Below are positions 16,959 to 25,596 of a stretch of DNA of 64,000 nt, piece by piece. The notes below the pieces were generated by a model, which was given only the letters and a program-made list of their open reading frames with translations, ran no database searches and had not been told where the DNA came from. Each line of letters begins with the position of its first letter. Position 1 is the first letter of the stretch. The stretch is from Candidatus Gastranaerophilales bacterium (GTDB taxonomy: Bacteria > Cyanobacteriota > Vampirovibrionia > Gastranaerophilales > Gastranaerophilaceae), in the NCBI GenBank assembly GCA_947630045.1, contig CANRGC010000002.1:62001-126000 (forward strand), given 5' to 3'. Both the position numbers and the translations under genes were made by a program.

Positions 16959-19565
16959 TTATTTGCTCTCCATCCAACTTTTTCCAACTTTCATGCCAAT
17001 ATCAAGCGGAACCGATAATGGCTGACCTAACTCCATTGATTGTAAAACAATTTTTGATACTTCGTCAATATCTTCATTATGAACTTCTAAAACAAGTTCG
17101 TCATGCACCTGTATCAGTATATTTGCTCTTAAACTTTTTAAATTTTTATCAAGTTCGACCATTGCCATTTTGATTAAATCTGCGCTTGTGCCTTGAAGCG
17201 GCGCATTAATTGCGGCACGTTCGGCAAATTCTCTTATTTTTGCATTTCTTGAATTTAATTCTTCCTTTAAATAGCGTTTTCGTCCGAAAAGCGTTTCGAC
17301 GTATCCTTTTTCATGAGCCTCAATAAGCGTGTTTGTTATATAAGAATTGATTTTCGGATATTGTTTGAAATATTTGTCAATAAATTCTTGCGCCTCATAA
17401 GGGCTGATATTAAGTGCGCTTGCAAGACCATACCTTGTTTGACCGTAAATTATTCCGAAGTTTACCGCCTTTGCTTTTCTTCTCATGTCTTTTGTTACCA
17501 AAGAAGGGTCTGTTCCGAAAATTTTAGAGGCGGTTATTGTGTGAATGTCAATGTGGCTTTTAAAAGCTTCAATAAGCGCCTTATCTTGTGATATATGCGC
17601 AAGAAGCCTTAATTCAATTTGGGAATAATCAGCCGATAAAATTGAATAATCTTTGTTTGAAGCAACAAATGCGGCTCTTATTCGGTTTGAAAAGTCGGTT
17701 TTAACGGGTATATTTTGCAAATTCGGATCAGAACTTGAAAGCCTTCCCGTGGTTGTTACTGTCTGGTTATAATTTGTATGAATTTTGTTTTTATCATCAG
17801 TTAATTTCGGAAGGTTATCAACATAAGTCGTTTTTAATTTCATATAAGTTCTGTGTTCTAAAATATCTCTTGCGATAAGATTTTCTTCGGCAAGTTCCTC
17901 AAGAATTTTGGCGTTTGTGGAATATCCGGTTTTGTTTTTCTTTTTGGGTTTAATCTCAAGAACGTTAAATAAAACATCCGCCACCTGTTTCGGGGAATTT
18001 ATATTAAATTTAACCCCCGCCTCATCATAAATTTTTTCTTCATATTCTTTGATTTTTGAGTTAATTTCCTCACTTAAAGTTTTCATATATTCTAAATCAA
18101 GACTGACGCCCGTTTTTTCCATTTTATATAAGACATAGGCAAGCTGAAGCTCAAGCGAGGCAAGCTTTTTTTCTTTTTCATTCAGGCGGTTTTCATAAAG
18201 CTTTGAAAGGTCATAAATTGATGAACAAAGGGTTTTATCATCTTCTTTGGTTTCTTCAAGATAAGCTTCAATCTGGCTTATAAGGTCATGGCTTCTTGAA
18301 GAATCAAGAACATAGCTTGTAAGCATAATATCATCAACCACCCCTTTAATTTCAGGCATGTTTTTCAGGGCGCTTTTAATATCAAAGGTTATTTTTTCAA
18401 GACTTTCATTTTCTAAAATTTCATAAACGTCTTTCATTTGGGCTTTTGTATAGGCTTTTTTATTTGCAAAATGACAAATGTCATCCTTAATTAAAAAGGC
18501 AAATTTTTCTTTAAAATCAAAGTCTTTAAAATCAACGGTTTCTCTTTCCTGAACCCCGCTTTTTTTGTTTTCGGTTTCTATATTTGAAAAAAGAGAAGTT
18601 TGATTAAATTCGCCGTCAGAAAATTTTACAATGTTTTCTTCACTTTCAAACGCCGTTTCTTCTTTACACAAAAAAGGCTTTAAAATTCTGTCTATATTTT
18701 TAACAAAGCTGAAAAACTGAAGTTTTTTAAAATATTCAACAACGCTTTCTCTGTTTTCAATTTCAAGACAGGTTTTATCAAAGTTAAAGTCGATATCTAT
18801 ATCCTGTTTAATTGTTGCCAAAAATTGTGAAAGATAGGCGCTTTCTTTGTCGTTTAAAAGTTTTTCGACAACTGATTTCTTTTTAATTTCATTAATATTA
18901 AGATAAACCCCATCCAGCGTTTTATAATTCTTAAGGAGTTCAACCGCAGTTTTAGGTCCAATTCCTTTAATACCGGGGATATTATCCGAGGTGTCTCCGC
19001 AAAGGGCTTTATAATCAATCACTTGATTTGGGTAAACACCCATTTTTTCAAAGACTTTTTCCCAGTCATATTCAACAAGTTCACCCTTAGACGGAATTAA
19101 AACTTTTATAAAACCTTCCCTGTCAACAAGCTGTAAGCTGTCTTTATCGCCCGTCAGGATATATGTTTTATGCCCCATTTCTTTGGCTTTTTTTGAGATT
19201 GTTCCTATAATATCATCGCCCTCAAAGCCCTCTTTTGTGTAAATCGGGATATTTAAGGCTTTAAGCCCTTCCATAATTAAAGATAATTGGGGGCGCAAAC
19301 TATCGGGCATAGTCTGGCGGTTTGCCTTATAGAGTTCATATTTTTCAAGCCTGAAGGTGTGTCTTGAAACATCAAATGCAACCGCAATATTATCAGGTTT
19401 GACAAGCCCTTTGTTATTTAACATATCAAAAATTGCTTTAAAAAAGCCATAAATTGCCCAAGTCGGGGTGTGTTCGGTTGTTTGCATATTTGTTCGCTCA
19501 AGCGCAAAAAACATTCTGAAACAAAGCGCATGCCCGTCTATTAAAATTAAGGTTTTACTTGTCAT
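16959..19565 (-). CDS. polA: DNA polymerase I
   Basis: An 868-residue family A polymerase. Residues 1-290 are the 5'-3' exonuclease (flap) domain ('LIDGHALCFRMFFA', 'GFEGDDIIGTISKKA', 'GDTSDNIPGIKGIGPKTA'). The middle domain has the 3'-5' exonuclease fold but not its metal ligands: where proofreading enzymes have 'DTETD' this reads 'FAFLIKDDICHF', so proofreading is probably absent, as in Taq and Bacillus Pol I. The polymerase motifs are intact: A 'DYSQIELRLLAHIS', B 'RRKAKAVNFGIIYG', C 'QVHDELVLEV'. The ATG overlaps the TadG-like stop by 4 nt. Confidence 0.97.
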   Translation of the reverse strand: MTSKTLILIDGHALCFRMFFALERTNMQTTEHTPTWAIYGFFKAIFDMLNNKGLVKPDNIAVAFDVSRHTFRLEKYELYKANRQTMPDSLRPQLSLIMEGLKALNIPIYTKEGFEGDDIIGTISKKAKEMGHKTYILTGDKDSLQLVDREGFIKVLIPSKGELVEYDWEKVFEKMGVYPNQVIDYKALCGDTSDNIPGIKGIGPKTAVELLKNYKTLDGVYLNINEIKKKSVVEKLLNDKESAYLSQFLATIKQDIDIDFNFDKTCLEIENRESVVEYFKKLQFFSFVKNIDRILKPFLCKEETAFESEENIVKFSDGEFNQTSLFSNIETENKKSGVQERETVDFKDFDFKEKFAFLIKDDICHFANKKAYTKAQMKDVYEILENESLEKITFDIKSALKNMPEIKGVVDDIMLTSYVLDSSRSHDLISQIEAYLEETKEDDKTLCSSIYDLSKLYENRLNEKEKKLASLELQLAYVLYKMEKTGVSLDLEYMKTLSEEINSKIKEYEEKIYDEAGVKFNINSPKQVADVLFNVLEIKPKKKNKTGYSTNAKILEELAEENLIARDILEHRTYMKLKTTYVDNLPKLTDDKNKIHTNYNQTVTTTGRLSSSDPNLQNIPVKTDFSNRIRAAFVASNKDYSILSADYSQIELRLLAHISQDKALIEAFKSHIDIHTITASKIFGTDPSLVTKDMRRKAKAVNFGIIYGQTRYGLASALNISPYEAQEFIDKYFKQYPKINSYITNTLIEAHEKGYVETLFGRKRYLKEELNSRNAKIREFAERAAINAPLQGTSADLIKMAMVELDKNLKSLRANILIQVHDELVLEVHNEDIDEVSKIVLQSMELGQPLSVPLDIGMKVGKSWMESK

Positions 19566-20602
19566 CTGTTACATACCCCCGAATTATCAAAAAAAGCCCC
19601 CCTGTATTCATCCCAAGAAATTATATGAGTGCTGTTTAAGATTGTAAGTTTAACTTCCGCTTCTCTTTGTTTATATTCTTCGCAATTTGTTGCCTCAGGC
19701 TCACAAACAATTTCTTCACAAGGGTTTGTAATCGTTCCGTCTAAACTCTGCGCCGCCCCTTTCGATTTTACAACATATATTCTGTCAATTCTTCTGACGG
19801 GCAAAATGTCATCGTTTTTATACAGATTAAATTCAATTTCGTCTTTATCCGAGGCGTTAATACAGGTAAAATTTTTATCTCCGACATTTACCGGAACTTT
19901 TTTGTCGTTTTCAATAAGGGCTTTTGAGCCAATGTCTGCAAGAAAATCGTCATTTTTATATCCCGCAAAAACAAAATATCCGCCTTTGTCGCTCAAAGTT
20001 TCAAATCCGCCTTCGTTGTTATATTTAAAGCTAATTGTAAAATCGCTTCCCTCGGTATTTTTTGCCGTAATAACGTCGGTAAATTTGTTATTGTTTGTTA
20101 AATCAATGAAATCGGGTCCGAATTTTACCGAATTTTTTATACCAACAGACACTTCAGGCTCTATAATCTGTTCCATTTCAATTTTTTCAGATTTTGCGCA
20201 TACGATTGAATAAACTTTTATTCCCCTGACAAACATAAACCTTAAAAAGGCGGGATATACGTTTGCAGATGTTTTTACAACAACATAAGCCTCTTTTTCC
20301 GTGTCATTATATTTATATTCCATGCTGTCAATATTGAAATTGGCAAGCCCGAAAGCTCCCTGATTAAAAATAATACTCTTTTCTTTTTGCATTTTTTCGC
20401 ATGCAGCATCTAGCTGTACTGAATTTTCAATCTTGCTTCCGACAGAAGAAGCATATTCAAGAGCAATATTTTCGGTTGCTTTTTGAAGCTTATATCTTGA
20501 CAGGGCAATATATGCCGTGTCTGTTCCGAAAATTCCGAGGGTTACAATACAGACAACAAAAACAAAACTTGCAAGAATAACGTTTCCATCAGATTTTTTC
20601 AT
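19562..20602 (-). CDS. TadG-like membrane-anchored pseudopilin-type protein
   Basis: A 346-residue protein with one N-terminal membrane segment ('ILASFVFVVCIVTLGIFGTDTAYI', about 9-32) preceded by a short Lys-rich end. This is the Flp-pilus TadE/TadG pattern, with 'ALSRYKLQKATENIALEYA' matching the conserved 'xxLQxAADAAALA' helix. The rest is an extracytoplasmic beta-rich region ending in a Cys-rich stretch ('NPCEEIVCEPEATNC') and 'SGVC'. It abuts the TadE-like gene and overlaps polA by 4 nt. No Tad ATPase, Flp pilin or secretin is in the window, so its machine is elsewhere or it works differently. Confidence 0.6.
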   Translation of the reverse strand: MKKSDGNVILASFVFVVCIVTLGIFGTDTAYIALSRYKLQKATENIALEYASSVGSKIENSVQLDAACEKMQKEKSIIFNQGAFGLANFNIDSMEYKYNDTEKEAYVVVKTSANVYPAFLRFMFVRGIKVYSIVCAKSEKIEMEQIIEPEVSVGIKNSVKFGPDFIDLTNNNKFTDVITAKNTEGSDFTISFKYNNEGGFETLSDKGGYFVFAGYKNDDFLADIGSKALIENDKKVPVNVGDKNFTCINASDKDEIEFNLYKNDDILPVRRIDRIYVVKSKGAAQSLDGTITNPCEEIVCEPEATNCEEYKQREAEVKLTILNSTHIISWDEYRGAFFDNSGVCNR

Positions 20603-21094
20603 TTAAAAACCCTCACTGTCATGATAGGTTTCAAACGCTGTCTGAACACTTGCAAATGGCAAATTTAAAACAGGAGGGTAAATATATGATAAGTTAATCG
20701 GAACTATATAGGAAAAATAGTTTTTTCCGACTATTCCAAACAAATATATAAAATCTCTTTCGGGTCTAAAGCTTCCTATAACATAGGCGCTTGGTTTTGA
20801 TTCAACCAAAGAAACAAAAATGTCTCCCCCCTGAACATTTTCAAGCCTTTCTTTCACATTGTCCATAAAATTATAGTTGGTATAATCTTGAATTGAATTA
20901 AAGTAATTTACGCTTCCTATTTCAGCGCTGACACAGTTTGCAAATTTATAAACAAAATGAAAATTTGAATATGTATTTACAAGAATGGGAAAAACAAAAG
21001 AAAAAACCATAATAAAAAGAGGCATAATTATTGAAAGCTCAACAATATGCTGAGCTTTTTTTCTTTTATTCAATAAATGGTTTTTATTCCTCAT
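20603..21094 (-). CDS. TadE-like protein
   Basis: About 163 residues from ATG 21094; a TTG at 21109 would add five. The N-terminus is basic, then 'AQHIVELSIIMPLFIMVFSFVFP', the TadE signature (GQ-x-x-VEFALxxPxxL) with its Glu and Pro. The helix is followed by 'VYKFANCVSAEIG' and an exported domain of about 110 residues. The start lies inside the end of the lipoprotein gene and the stop abuts the TadG-like start, so the three are coupled. TadE proteins are processed like pilins in Flp-pilus systems; here the partner may be the TadG-like neighbour. Confidence 0.6.
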   Translation of the reverse strand: MRNKNHLLNKRKKAQHIVELSIIMPLFIMVFSFVFPILVNTYSNFHFVYKFANCVSAEIGSVNYFNSIQDYTNYNFMDNVKERLENVQGGDIFVSLVESKPSAYVIGSFRPERDFIYLFGIVGKNYFSYIVPINLSYIYPPVLNLPFASVQTAFETYHDSEGF

Positions 21095-21755
21095 TCTTTT
21101 TGCCGCCAAATTTATAGGTCAAATTTTTGTAATTGACAACGATAGGATATTCATCAGGCTTTCTTATAAAAATATAATAGTATTCTTGCCGGTTTGCGCC
21201 TACATATTTATATGAATATAAGGTATGCTTTTGAATTCCCTTCACCGTTTTTTCAATTGAGGCAAATTCAGGATTTGTATTAGTAATGTTTTCAAGATTT
21301 GAGCTTTGATTTTGATTTGTTTTTAAATATTGATTTTGTATTGCGGCAAAACCGCCAAGGGTGCTTCCCGCATTTGACATAGCAACATAATTTGAAACTT
21401 CAAAATTGTAAAACCCGTCTATATAAAGATTTGGCGGAATTTTTGAAACTTCTCCGATTGGAGAAGAAATGTTTATTTCGTTAATATCAAACTTAAAATT
21501 TTCGGGCGAATTGTTTTGAATTTGTATATACAGAACCAGTGCCGAGTCCAGCACTGTTTCCGATATACCTGCTTTGATGATTACATCACCCAAAGATTTT
21601 TCAACAGCTTGAAGGCTGAAATTTTCATTAGTCTGTATTCTTGACGATTTTACAACTTCGACATCGTCTGCCACATAACTAAGTTCGGTACAGCCAAAAA
21701 GCGGCAAAAGCGCACTAAACGCCAATAAGATTTTGGCTAAAAGGTGCTTTTTCAT
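21084..21755 (-). CDS. Lipoprotein of unknown function
   Basis: A 223-residue protein with a lipoprotein signal peptide: 'MKKHLLAKILLAFSALLPLFGC', with the lipid-modified Cys at about 22. The rest is beta-rich, with an Asn/Gln-rich segment near residues 130-165, and has no motif I recognise. The start codon lies 41 nt inside pnp and has GGGAG upstream. It overlaps the TadE-like gene downstream. Position suggests a lipoprotein partner of the TadE/TadG-like pair. Confidence 0.75.
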   Translation of the reverse strand: MKKHLLAKILLAFSALLPLFGCTELSYVADDVEVVKSSRIQTNENFSLQAVEKSLGDVIIKAGISETVLDSALVLYIQIQNNSPENFKFDINEINISSPIGEVSKIPPNLYIDGFYNFEVSNYVAMSNAGSTLGGFAAIQNQYLKTNQNQSSNLENITNTNPEFASIEKTVKGIQKHTLYSYKYVGANRQEYYYIFIRKPDEYPIVVNYKNLTYKFGGKKNEE

Positions 21756-23874
21756 CTTCCGTTACTCCCTTGATTGTCAAGTTTACTCTGCCTTTATCGT
21801 CGATTTTTACAACTTTAACGATAACTTCCTGTCCGATTGAAAGATGAGGTTCAATAGAGTCTATTCTTTCGTTGCAAACCTGCGAAATATGAACCATACC
21901 GTCTTTTCCGGGGGCAAGTTCAACAAAAGCGCCGATTGGAATTATACGAACAACTTTTCCTTTGACAACCATGCCGACTTCAGCTTTAAACGTAAGGTCT
22001 TTAATCATCTTGATTGCAATGTCTGCGCCTTCTTTGTCATTTGATGTTATTGTAACGCTGCCGTCATCTTTAATATCGATTTCGGCGCCCGAAGCGTCAA
22101 TTATACTTCTTATCATTTTGCCGCCGGGTCCGATTACCGTTCCTATATCATCAACGGGAATTTGCATTGAATACAATCTCGGTGCAAACGGTGAAAGTTC
22201 TTTTCTCGGTTCCGAAATAGCTTCTTTCATTTTGCTCATAATAAAGAGCCTTCCGTCTTTAGCCTGATAGAGCGCACGTCTTAGAGTTTCATTGGATATA
22301 CCTTTGATTTTCATATCCATTTGAAGGGCTGTTATGCCGTAATCGTTACCCGTAACTTTAAAGTCCATATCACCCAAGAAGTCTTCAATTCCCTGAATGT
22401 CGGTAAGGACAATGTCTTGGTCTTCTTCGTGAATTAAGCCCATTGCAACCCCGCCAATCATATATTTAACGGGAACGCCCGCATCCATTAATGCCATTGA
22501 GCTTGCGCAAGTTGAACCCATTGAGGTTGAGCCGTTTGATTCCAAAACATCCGAAGTTACTCTTATTGCGTAAGGAAATTCTTCTTCTGTCGGAAGGGCG
22601 GGAACATTTGCACGTTCCGCAAGATTTCCATGACCGATTTCACGACGTCCGGGACCTCTTAAGGCTTTAACTTCTCCCACTGAAAATCCGGGGAAAATAT
22701 ATTTGTGCATATAGCGTTTTGTTGTAATCGGGTCAACCCCGTCTAACTCTTGAGCCATATTTGGACCGGCAAGAGTTGCAACTGATAAAATCTGGGTTTG
22801 ACCTCTTGTAAAGACTGCACTTCCGTGAGCTCTCGGAATAACCCCCGCTTCGCACCATATCGGGCGAACATCGGTGACTTTTCTTCCGTCAGCTCTAACC
22901 CCTTCATTTTTAATCATTGCACGCATTATTTTCTTTTCTAATGCTTTAAATTCTTCAGCAACAAAATCAATTCCCGTTTCTTCAATCATAGTTTTTATCG
23001 GGTGATTTTCGTCGAGTGCTTCGATTATTTCTTTAACTTTGGTTTTTGTTTCGTCGAGTTTATTTTGTCTGTATTCACGGTCAAAATTATGATAAGCGTC
23101 AACTATATCATCATAAGAGTTTTCTTTGATTATTTTTGCGATTTCGGACGTGTCATAAGGGTTGACAAATTCTTCACGAACTGCGCCGCAATCTGCCGCA
23201 AACTTTAATTGTGCTTCGCACTGTTTTCTGATTTCAACCTGTGCAAATTCAACCGCTTCCATAATTTCATCTTCGGTTACAAATTTGCAGCCTGCTTCAA
23301 CCATAATGACGGAATCCATTGTTCCTGCAATTACAATATCCATATCAGATTGAAGGGCTTCCTGATGAGTCGGGTTTGCAATCATTCTGCCTTCTATTCT
23401 GCCAACTCTGATTGCGCCGACAGGACCTTCAAAAGGAGCGCCTGACAACATTAAAGCGCTTGAAGCACCTAAGATTGATAATACGTCGGGTTGGTTTTGT
23501 TGGTCATAGCTGAAAAGTTGTGAAACGATTTGAACATCATTTCTGTATCCTTTAGGCCAAAGAGGTCTTATCGGTCTGTCTATTAATCGGGAAACAAGAA
23601 TGGCTTTTTCACTTGCCTTTCCTTCCGTTCTTGTGTATCCTCCGGGAATTTTACCGATTGAGGACATTCTTTCTTCATAATCAATGAGGAGCGGGAAAAA
23701 GTCTATCCCTACTCTCGGTTCTTTACTTACAACGGCGTGAATAAAGAGCATTGTATCTCCGCATCTTACCGTAACCGAGCTTGTTGCCTGTTTTGCATAC
23801 TTGCCTGTTTCGACGGTAACGAGTTTTCCGCCAATTTCAATTTCAAATTTTTTTGCTTCCGGCATGTTTTCCAT
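21715..23874 (-). CDS. pnp: Polyribonucleotide nucleotidyltransferase (PNPase)
   Basis: A 719-residue protein with two RNase PH domains, a helical linker, a KH domain and an S1 domain. It degrades RNA 3'-5' by phosphorolysis and can add tails. Recognisable blocks: 'VKALRGPGRREIGHGNLAERA', 'TSDVLESNGSTSMGSTCASSMALMDAG', 'GDMDFKVTGNDYGITALQMD', the KH 'IGTVIGPGGKMIRSII' and the S1 'PIGAFVELAPGKDGMVHISQV'. The first gene of a long minus-strand run of overlapping genes; the lipoprotein start lies inside its last 41 nt. Confidence 0.97.
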   Translation of the reverse strand: MENMPEAKKFEIEIGGKLVTVETGKYAKQATSSVTVRCGDTMLFIHAVVSKEPRVGIDFFPLLIDYEERMSSIGKIPGGYTRTEGKASEKAILVSRLIDRPIRPLWPKGYRNDVQIVSQLFSYDQQNQPDVLSILGASSALMLSGAPFEGPVGAIRVGRIEGRMIANPTHQEALQSDMDIVIAGTMDSVIMVEAGCKFVTEDEIMEAVEFAQVEIRKQCEAQLKFAADCGAVREEFVNPYDTSEIAKIIKENSYDDIVDAYHNFDREYRQNKLDETKTKVKEIIEALDENHPIKTMIEETGIDFVAEEFKALEKKIMRAMIKNEGVRADGRKVTDVRPIWCEAGVIPRAHGSAVFTRGQTQILSVATLAGPNMAQELDGVDPITTKRYMHKYIFPGFSVGEVKALRGPGRREIGHGNLAERANVPALPTEEEFPYAIRVTSDVLESNGSTSMGSTCASSMALMDAGVPVKYMIGGVAMGLIHEEDQDIVLTDIQGIEDFLGDMDFKVTGNDYGITALQMDMKIKGISNETLRRALYQAKDGRLFIMSKMKEAISEPRKELSPFAPRLYSMQIPVDDIGTVIGPGGKMIRSIIDASGAEIDIKDDGSVTITSNDKEGADIAIKMIKDLTFKAEVGMVVKGKVVRIIPIGAFVELAPGKDGMVHISQVCNERIDSIEPHLSIGQEVIVKVVKIDDKGRVNLTIKGVTEDEKAPFSQNLIGV

Positions 23875-23980
23875 TTTCTTCTTCTTTCTTCACTTCTAGT
23901 ATATTTCAATTTGATTTTACATTAAAGTAATATTAAAAGCAAAAAAAACATTCTTTTGGAAAATAACCGAAGTAAAATCC

Positions 23981-25432
23981 TTACATTAAAACCTTGAAAT
24001 CTTTTTGCAGAGCTTCTTTTATATGAGGGTTTATATCAGAAGTTAAACATTTTCCCATATAAATTTTTTCTAACCCCCTGTCAATAAGGCTTATAAGTGT
24101 GTTTACCGTTTCAAGCGTACATTTTGAGAAAAACACGCTTGTATTTTTCATATCAAGATTTTCAACGGCATAATAAAGCCCCTCTGTTTCATAAGGGTAT
24201 ATAAAATTTAATATTGTATAATTTTTAAAGTTTTCTTCAACGGAACTGTCTTTTATTCCAAGATATATAAGGAATTTTTTATCTTGATTGTTTTCAATTT
24301 TTTCTTTTATTCTTTCAATTGAATATTCAAAATCATATTCCTTTCCTTGAACATAAGCTTCAAACCCCTCGTGTTTTTTGGTTTCTTCAATTAACGGGGC
24401 AAGATTTTCTTTATCAATTTTTATAGTTTTATCCTGAGGAATAATTTTTGTTGAATAAATCGTTCCTCTAAAGGCTAAATCAAGCGGTCTGGTTGAATTT
24501 TCCGTTATATAAATTGTTCCTTTAAACTTGGAAAAATCAGACTCAACATTGTTTGTGCCGAAAATTCCCTTAAAATTGTGAAACTGTAAGAATTTCGGAT
24601 AAAAAATCGAAGATATCATTGAAAGGTTTATATATACATTAATTTCTTCGTTTTTGGTTTTTTCCAAAAGATTATACAATTCATCCAAATCGCCGCCAAA
24701 GACCAAAATGGAATGACCCGCATAAATGTTTGAGCTTATTTTTCCGCCCGTTCTTTTTCCGTAAGAAGCCGAAAGTTCAAAATCAAGCTCTTTTTGAATT
24801 TGATAAATAATATTTGAAAATTCTTTAATTCTTCTTATAAATTTTTCTTCTCTCGTTGTTTTGTGGTTTATAAGCGCAAGAAGCCTTAAAATTTCATAAT
24901 AATGGTTAAAATCGGGCTCTTTATATTCTGACAGTTTAACGAGTTTTAAAGATGTAATTTTGCAAATTAAAATTATTAAATTAATAAGCCTGAATTTTTC
25001 TTCATTAATTGTATTATAAAATTCCCTTATTATATTTTCCCCGCTTTTAATTATTGAAGTAAGGTCTATATCTCCCTCTAAATCAGCATAATAAGGGTTT
25101 ATAAATTCGTAAGAAATTTTTAATTCATTTGATTTTTCAATATAAAACTTTTTAATGTTTTCTTTCATTGCCCTTAAATTTGAATAAAAAGCAAAGAATG
25201 ATTTTTTATTGAAATTTATGTCTGTAATCATTACCGAAAGGGCAAGAACGGTATTTTTAACTATTTCATTATTTGTAAAATTAACCTCATGTAATTTCAC
25301 GACAAAAAATGCAATTTGCCTTATTTCATTAATTATAACGGCTTCAACAGCCTGTATAACAGGGTTTGTTGAACAGACTCCGTTTCTTTGACACTGTGTT
25401 TTGTTGAATAAGTCTTTAAATAAATCTTTCAT
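23981..25432 (-). CDS. Degenerate hybrid-cluster-protein (Hcp) homologue
   Basis: A 483-residue protein whose blocks follow Hcp (hydroxylamine/NO reductase family) in order. The N-terminal 'CQRNGVCSTNPVIQAVEAVI' matches 'CTKVGVCGKDPEVAALQDLL'. 'VFGGDLDELYNLLEKTKNEEI' matches 'VSGHDLKDLEELLEQT'. 'YPKFLQFHNFKGIFGTN' and the C-terminal 'NTLISLIDRGLEKIYMG' also match. However, the ligands of the hybrid Fe-S-O cluster are gone: His of 'GHDL' is Gly247, Glu of 'HGEM' is Ser271, and Cys of 'TNC' is Ser313. The 'GGCDG' Cys is not there either. Only one of the two N-terminal Cys pairs (14, 20) remains. It is therefore probably a non-catalytic relative. It stands alone with no clear ribosome binding site. 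Confidence 0.6.
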   Translation of the reverse strand: MKDLFKDLFNKTQCQRNGVCSTNPVIQAVEAVIINEIRQIAFFVVKLHEVNFTNNEIVKNTVLALSVMITDINFNKKSFFAFYSNLRAMKENIKKFYIEKSNELKISYEFINPYYADLEGDIDLTSIIKSGENIIREFYNTINEEKFRLINLIILICKITSLKLVKLSEYKEPDFNHYYEILRLLALINHKTTREEKFIRRIKEFSNIIYQIQKELDFELSASYGKRTGGKISSNIYAGHSILVFGGDLDELYNLLEKTKNEEINVYINLSMISSIFYPKFLQFHNFKGIFGTNNVESDFSKFKGTIYITENSTRPLDLAFRGTIYSTKIIPQDKTIKIDKENLAPLIEETKKHEGFEAYVQGKEYDFEYSIERIKEKIENNQDKKFLIYLGIKDSSVEENFKNYTILNFIYPYETEGLYYAVENLDMKNTSVFFSKCTLETVNTLISLIDRGLEKIYMGKCLTSDINPHIKEALQKDFKVLM

Positions 25433-25596
25433 GGTAATTTTATTTTATTTAAAAAACCTTTGCTAAAAAATCGCCATACGGTATATGCTAAAAGGGTTAA
25501 TTCTTTTTTTAAAAAAAACGGAGTTTACAAATTTTAATCTGATGTAAATTTTATTTTGTTTTCGGTTTTATTACGCAGGAAACAATTTTACAATTT

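Noticed and set aside
19629-20213. 194-codon plus-strand frame antisense to the TadG-like gene
   Set aside because: Ser/Leu-rich antisense pattern; the minus-strand frame has a clear membrane anchor and overlapping neighbours.
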